Made by a program: the position numbers and the translations under genes. Positions 33,516 to 35,788 of a stretch of DNA of 35,788 bases are shown in pieces. The stretch spans positions 1 to 35,788 of the forward strand of contig RBZT01000739.1 of the NCBI GenBank assembly GCA_003693705.1, written 5' to 3'. The notes beneath the pieces are model-generated. The model saw nothing but the letters and a program-made list of their open reading frames with translations, was not told where the DNA came from and did no database searches. The DNA comes from Polymyxa betae (lineage: Eukaryota; Endomyxa; Phytomyxea; Plasmodiophorida; Plasmodiophoridae). How positions within the stretch are numbered: the first letter of the stretch is position 1; each line of letters starts with the position of its first letter.

Positions 33516-34180
33516 TCATTATTATACCTTCACACTGAAGTCGGCATCTTTGTTGTTTCGTTAAAAATTCAGCTGTATCAAAATATCGGTGTTCTGTGCG
33601 TAGTAATGGGGGAGCTCTACTTCTGACTAACTCCCGATCCAGTCGCGAAAGACCTACCAACTGTCGTTGTCGATTGTGAACCTGCTGGGTATCTGAACGA
33701 TATCGATTTTATTAGATGGAAACCAAGCGACAGAATCCCTATAGATAACAGATGCCTAATAGTATTCGCAGAAGTAACTTTAGAGTTTACAGTAAGTCGT
33801 CAGTCCGGCGACTTTAGAAACGGCGGTGGTTTCACCGACCTCGCAGCCTGGAAGGTCTGACGACGCGGCGAAATTGGTAACTCTGAAAGCATACAGCTGA
33901 TCGTCGTTCTGGATACCACCTATTATTATACAGAGAGAAGCTTCAGCAGAGTGAAAAACTCTGTCGACCTTGGAGCGAATTTTTATTTGAAATAAGTGTG
34001 CTACTGGAAGCTCAGCGATCTAGATCAAAGCGGATGAGGTCTGATGTGCGTTTCGATTCCGATAGTTGGTCGTCATGAATCACAGATAAGATCAGCGATG
34101 AGTCAAGCAACCATAGGGCGAACGTCACGAGTTGCAGCCGACCACTTACTATTTCACCCAACCGAATTGAGTCTCTATTT
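33516..34180. other. Intergenic region with possible minus-strand exon
   Basis: About 665 bases. On the minus strand, 33919-33780 is open after a good acceptor (TAATAG) and reads LYAFRVTNFAASSDLPGCEV...LTTYCKL to a stop, with two cysteines, like the end of a small secreted protein. Its upstream exons (around 34000-34170, a hydrophobic stretch LQLVTFALWLL without a Met) cannot be joined confidently. The plus strand is also open over part of this interval, so coding status is undecided. Confidence 0.2.
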
Positions 34181-34810
34181 ATGATAACATTCGTATTCGT
34201 AGCGTTATTAATGGTGTCGTCGGTGGCGCGCGCCGATCACGGCGACCATCACGACGACCATCACGATCTACACCATGTAAATTCATCGACGGTATCGGGG
34301 CGCCGATTTAACATTCCTGACAGGACGACCATGACCATCACCACGAGCATGATCACATTGATCATCATGATCATCATGACGAAGAAGATCACGATCACGA
34401 CGATGAGCATCAGGATCACTCCGGTAAAGACAAATCGACGACGGCGACGACAGCGACCTTGTCGGCGTCGATGACGGCGTCTGATATGCATTGTAAGGCT
34501 GGCCTGCGCCGCTCACTGTTAGCTTCATTTCGCTGATGGGAATTACAGCGGACTCGCACGAGATCGCCCACGAAGATTCTTACGAGCACGAGGACGATCA
34601 TCACGACGATCACGGTATGCTTGGATTCATGACTACAGCGTCGAGCTAAACGTTGACGTAGATCACGAGAATCACCACCACTTTCATGGTGAGGCGCATG
34701 AGGGCCTTGGGCATGGAGGACACGGCCATGGTCATGACGATCACGAGGGGCATCATTTCGGTGAACATTATGAAGGCGGCCATCACCATTGGGGTGGTGA
34801 AGACGGGTAA
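34181..34810 (+). CDS. Secreted His/Asp-rich protein C
   Basis: Four exons: 34181-34276, 34324-34423, 34549-34614 and 34662-34810 (introns 47, 125 and 47 nt), giving 136 residues. A signal peptide (MITFVFVALLMVSSVARA) precedes a chain almost wholly His, Asp and Glu at first (HGDHHDDHHDLHH, HDHHHEHDHIDHHDHHDEED), then HEDSYEHEDDHHDDHD, and a Gly/His end (GHGGHGHGHDDHEGHHFGEH, HHHWGGEDG). No cysteine and no anchor. It is likely exported and able to bind divalent metals; function is inferred from composition only. The unspliced reading soon runs into Arg-rich and stop-containing frames, so splicing is needed to see it. Composition and exon layout link it with the genes at 9918 and 31287, the ending resembling the latter. 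Confidence 0.75.
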
Positions 34811-35282
34811 GCCTAGGCTAGGGTTTAGGGTTTTACTAACTCAGCGTCTGCGTTTAGCAACCTGATCTCGTTCTTGCTCGAAGGTCATTAATTGCAAACA
34901 GTGTCGCCATTAATTAACCGCCCGGGTAATGATCTCGGCATTCATGAAAACGTTCGTTATAAAACTCCAATACAATGATAACATGTATTCACATGAGAAC
35001 TTATCCAAGCGGCCAATCCGCCGTCTTGATGTTTGTGCCGCCATAGACGAAGGATAGGCTATCCGCGACGATCTCTGCTGTCTATAAGGTCCTATTATGT
35101 ATGGTCGACAAGCACATAGAGGACTTAATGTAATCAAGAGCATCAAACGCGGAAAGCCAGACTGTGGCCAATGGGATCCCAGTGATGGCGCGGCCGTTTC
35201 GGGACCCCGCAATGTCCACGGCGCACTGTTGGGCCTTGATCGCTATCTGGTTATTTCCAACCATCGCCTTCATTCTACCAAT
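34811..35282. other. Intergenic region
   Basis: About 470 bases with no defensible gene. An open frame joins the downstream coding region in phase from 35097, but it has no domain and the signal peptide beginning at 35283 is a better start. Confidence 0.35.
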
Positions 35283-35750
35283 ATGTATCTCGTGATACTT
35301 GCCACGCTGGCAGCCGCCGTCAATGCCACGTCGCCTCATGTCATACAAATACGGCGCGATTCAAGTGGCGACCTACTGTTAGCGTCTCTGGGCCGAGTGC
35401 AGCACGACTCAAACCAAGATACAGTCTGGTTGCAGATCAGAAGGGCTCCAGATTGTAATTTAAATGTCCTTTCGATCCGTCGCTTACCCAGCGCTCAAGG
35501 CCTCTGTTCGTCTGTACTTAAGGCTCACCAATTCGATGTTCCTGGAACGACACCGCCTATCGGAATTCCTGCAAAACGCTTTGGCTCCGATCCCAAACTG
35601 CCTGGGTCGCCACCGCGAAGCAGCCAGTTGAGGCGATTCATGCAGCAGCGTGACATTCGGTATTTTGGAGGGAGACGACGTTGCTCTTTCGAGATAAATT
35701 TTGATGAATCGCTTGTGTTCCAATTAGACCCTCTTGGTTCATCACTATGA
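35283..35750 (+). CDS. Small secreted hypothetical protein
   Basis: A 155-residue frame starting at an ATG that opens a signal peptide (MYLVILATLAAAVNA). The mature part begins TSPHVIQIRRDSSGDLLLAS and later becomes Pro/Arg-rich; there are few cysteines. I recognise no family. An alternative splice of a 38-nt intron beginning in the codons for PDC (near 35455) would change the C-terminal half to another open reading ending at about 35629, so the true end is uncertain. The start codon choice depends only on the signal peptide; an upstream in-frame extension to 35097 exists. It sits at the edge of the window. Confidence 0.4.
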   Translation: MYLVILATLAAAVNATSPHVIQIRRDSSGDLLLASLGRVQHDSNQDTVWLQIRRAPDCNLNVLSIRRLPSAQGLCSSVLKAHQFDVPGTTPPIGIPAKRFGSDPKLPGSPPRSSQLRRFMQQRDIRYFGGRRRCSFEINFDESLVFQLDPLGSSL

Positions 35751-35788
35751 GTTGACCAACCAGGGTGTTCACATAGTGCAAACCCCCC

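Noticed and set aside
34261-34528. Minus-strand Arg/Val-rich frames over the His-rich gene C
   Set aside because: They are antisense shadows of GAC/CAC codons, whereas the spliced plus-strand reading gives signal peptide and continuous His/Asp chain.
1-35788. CRISPR array, bacterial operon or prophage
   Set aside because: No repeat-spacer pattern is present, and genes carry spliceosomal introns throughout.

Overview
The window looks like nuclear DNA of a compact-genome eukaryote. The genes are cut by many spliceosomal introns, mostly 43-60 nt with GT-AG ends and a few of 37-40 nt, and spacing between genes is small. Exon structures below were built by hand: I required GT-AG ends, matching phase and continuity of the recognised protein, and nearly every model closes to an exact multiple of three. 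The mix of an SLC19-type vitamin carrier, STK19, CNOT1, a netrin/TIMP-like secreted domain and a complete eukaryotic assimilatory nitrate reductase argues against a typical animal. It suggests a free-living protist, possibly a unicellular relative of animals or another microbial eukaryote. I cannot fix the lineage from sequence alone.

Layout. 1-9.3 kb holds housekeeping and metabolic genes, all on the plus strand: SLC19 folate/thiam​ine-type carrier (1075-2761), a TPR-like small protein (3027-3500), STK19 (3741-4904), inosine triphosphate pyrophosphatase (5330-6264) and nitrate reductase (6625-9330). 9.9-21 kb is an accessory block of secreted and surface proteins: a minus-strand His/Asp-rich secreted protein (9918-10578), a divergent Pro/Ala/Thr-rich secreted protein (10915-11851), a collapsed subtilisin pseudogene (12434-13097), and two tandem subtilisin-family (S8) proteases with Ser-rich stalks (13584-17303 and 17877-20929). 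21.3-30.3 kb is one large many-exon gene, CNOT1, the scaffold of the CCR4-NOT deadenylase. 30.9-35.8 kb is a second accessory block: a probable His-rich relic, an intact His-rich secreted protein (31287-31703), a minus-strand gene I do not recognise (31788-32711), a netrin/TIMP-like secreted protein (33060-33515), another four-exon His/Asp-rich secreted protein (34181-34810), and a small secreted hypothetical protein (35283-35750).

The housekeeping genes are functionally independent of one another (vitamin uptake, DNA repair, nucleotide-pool sanitation, nitrate assimilation, mRNA decay). The accessory genes share a theme: most begin with signal peptides and are low in sequence complexity (His/Asp, Ser, Pro/Ala), suggesting cell-surface or extracellular work such as proteolysis, metal binding or coat formation. 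The most novel items are the dispersed His/Asp-rich secreted family and the S8 protease family, which has duplicated, diverged at its C-termini and partly collapsed in place.
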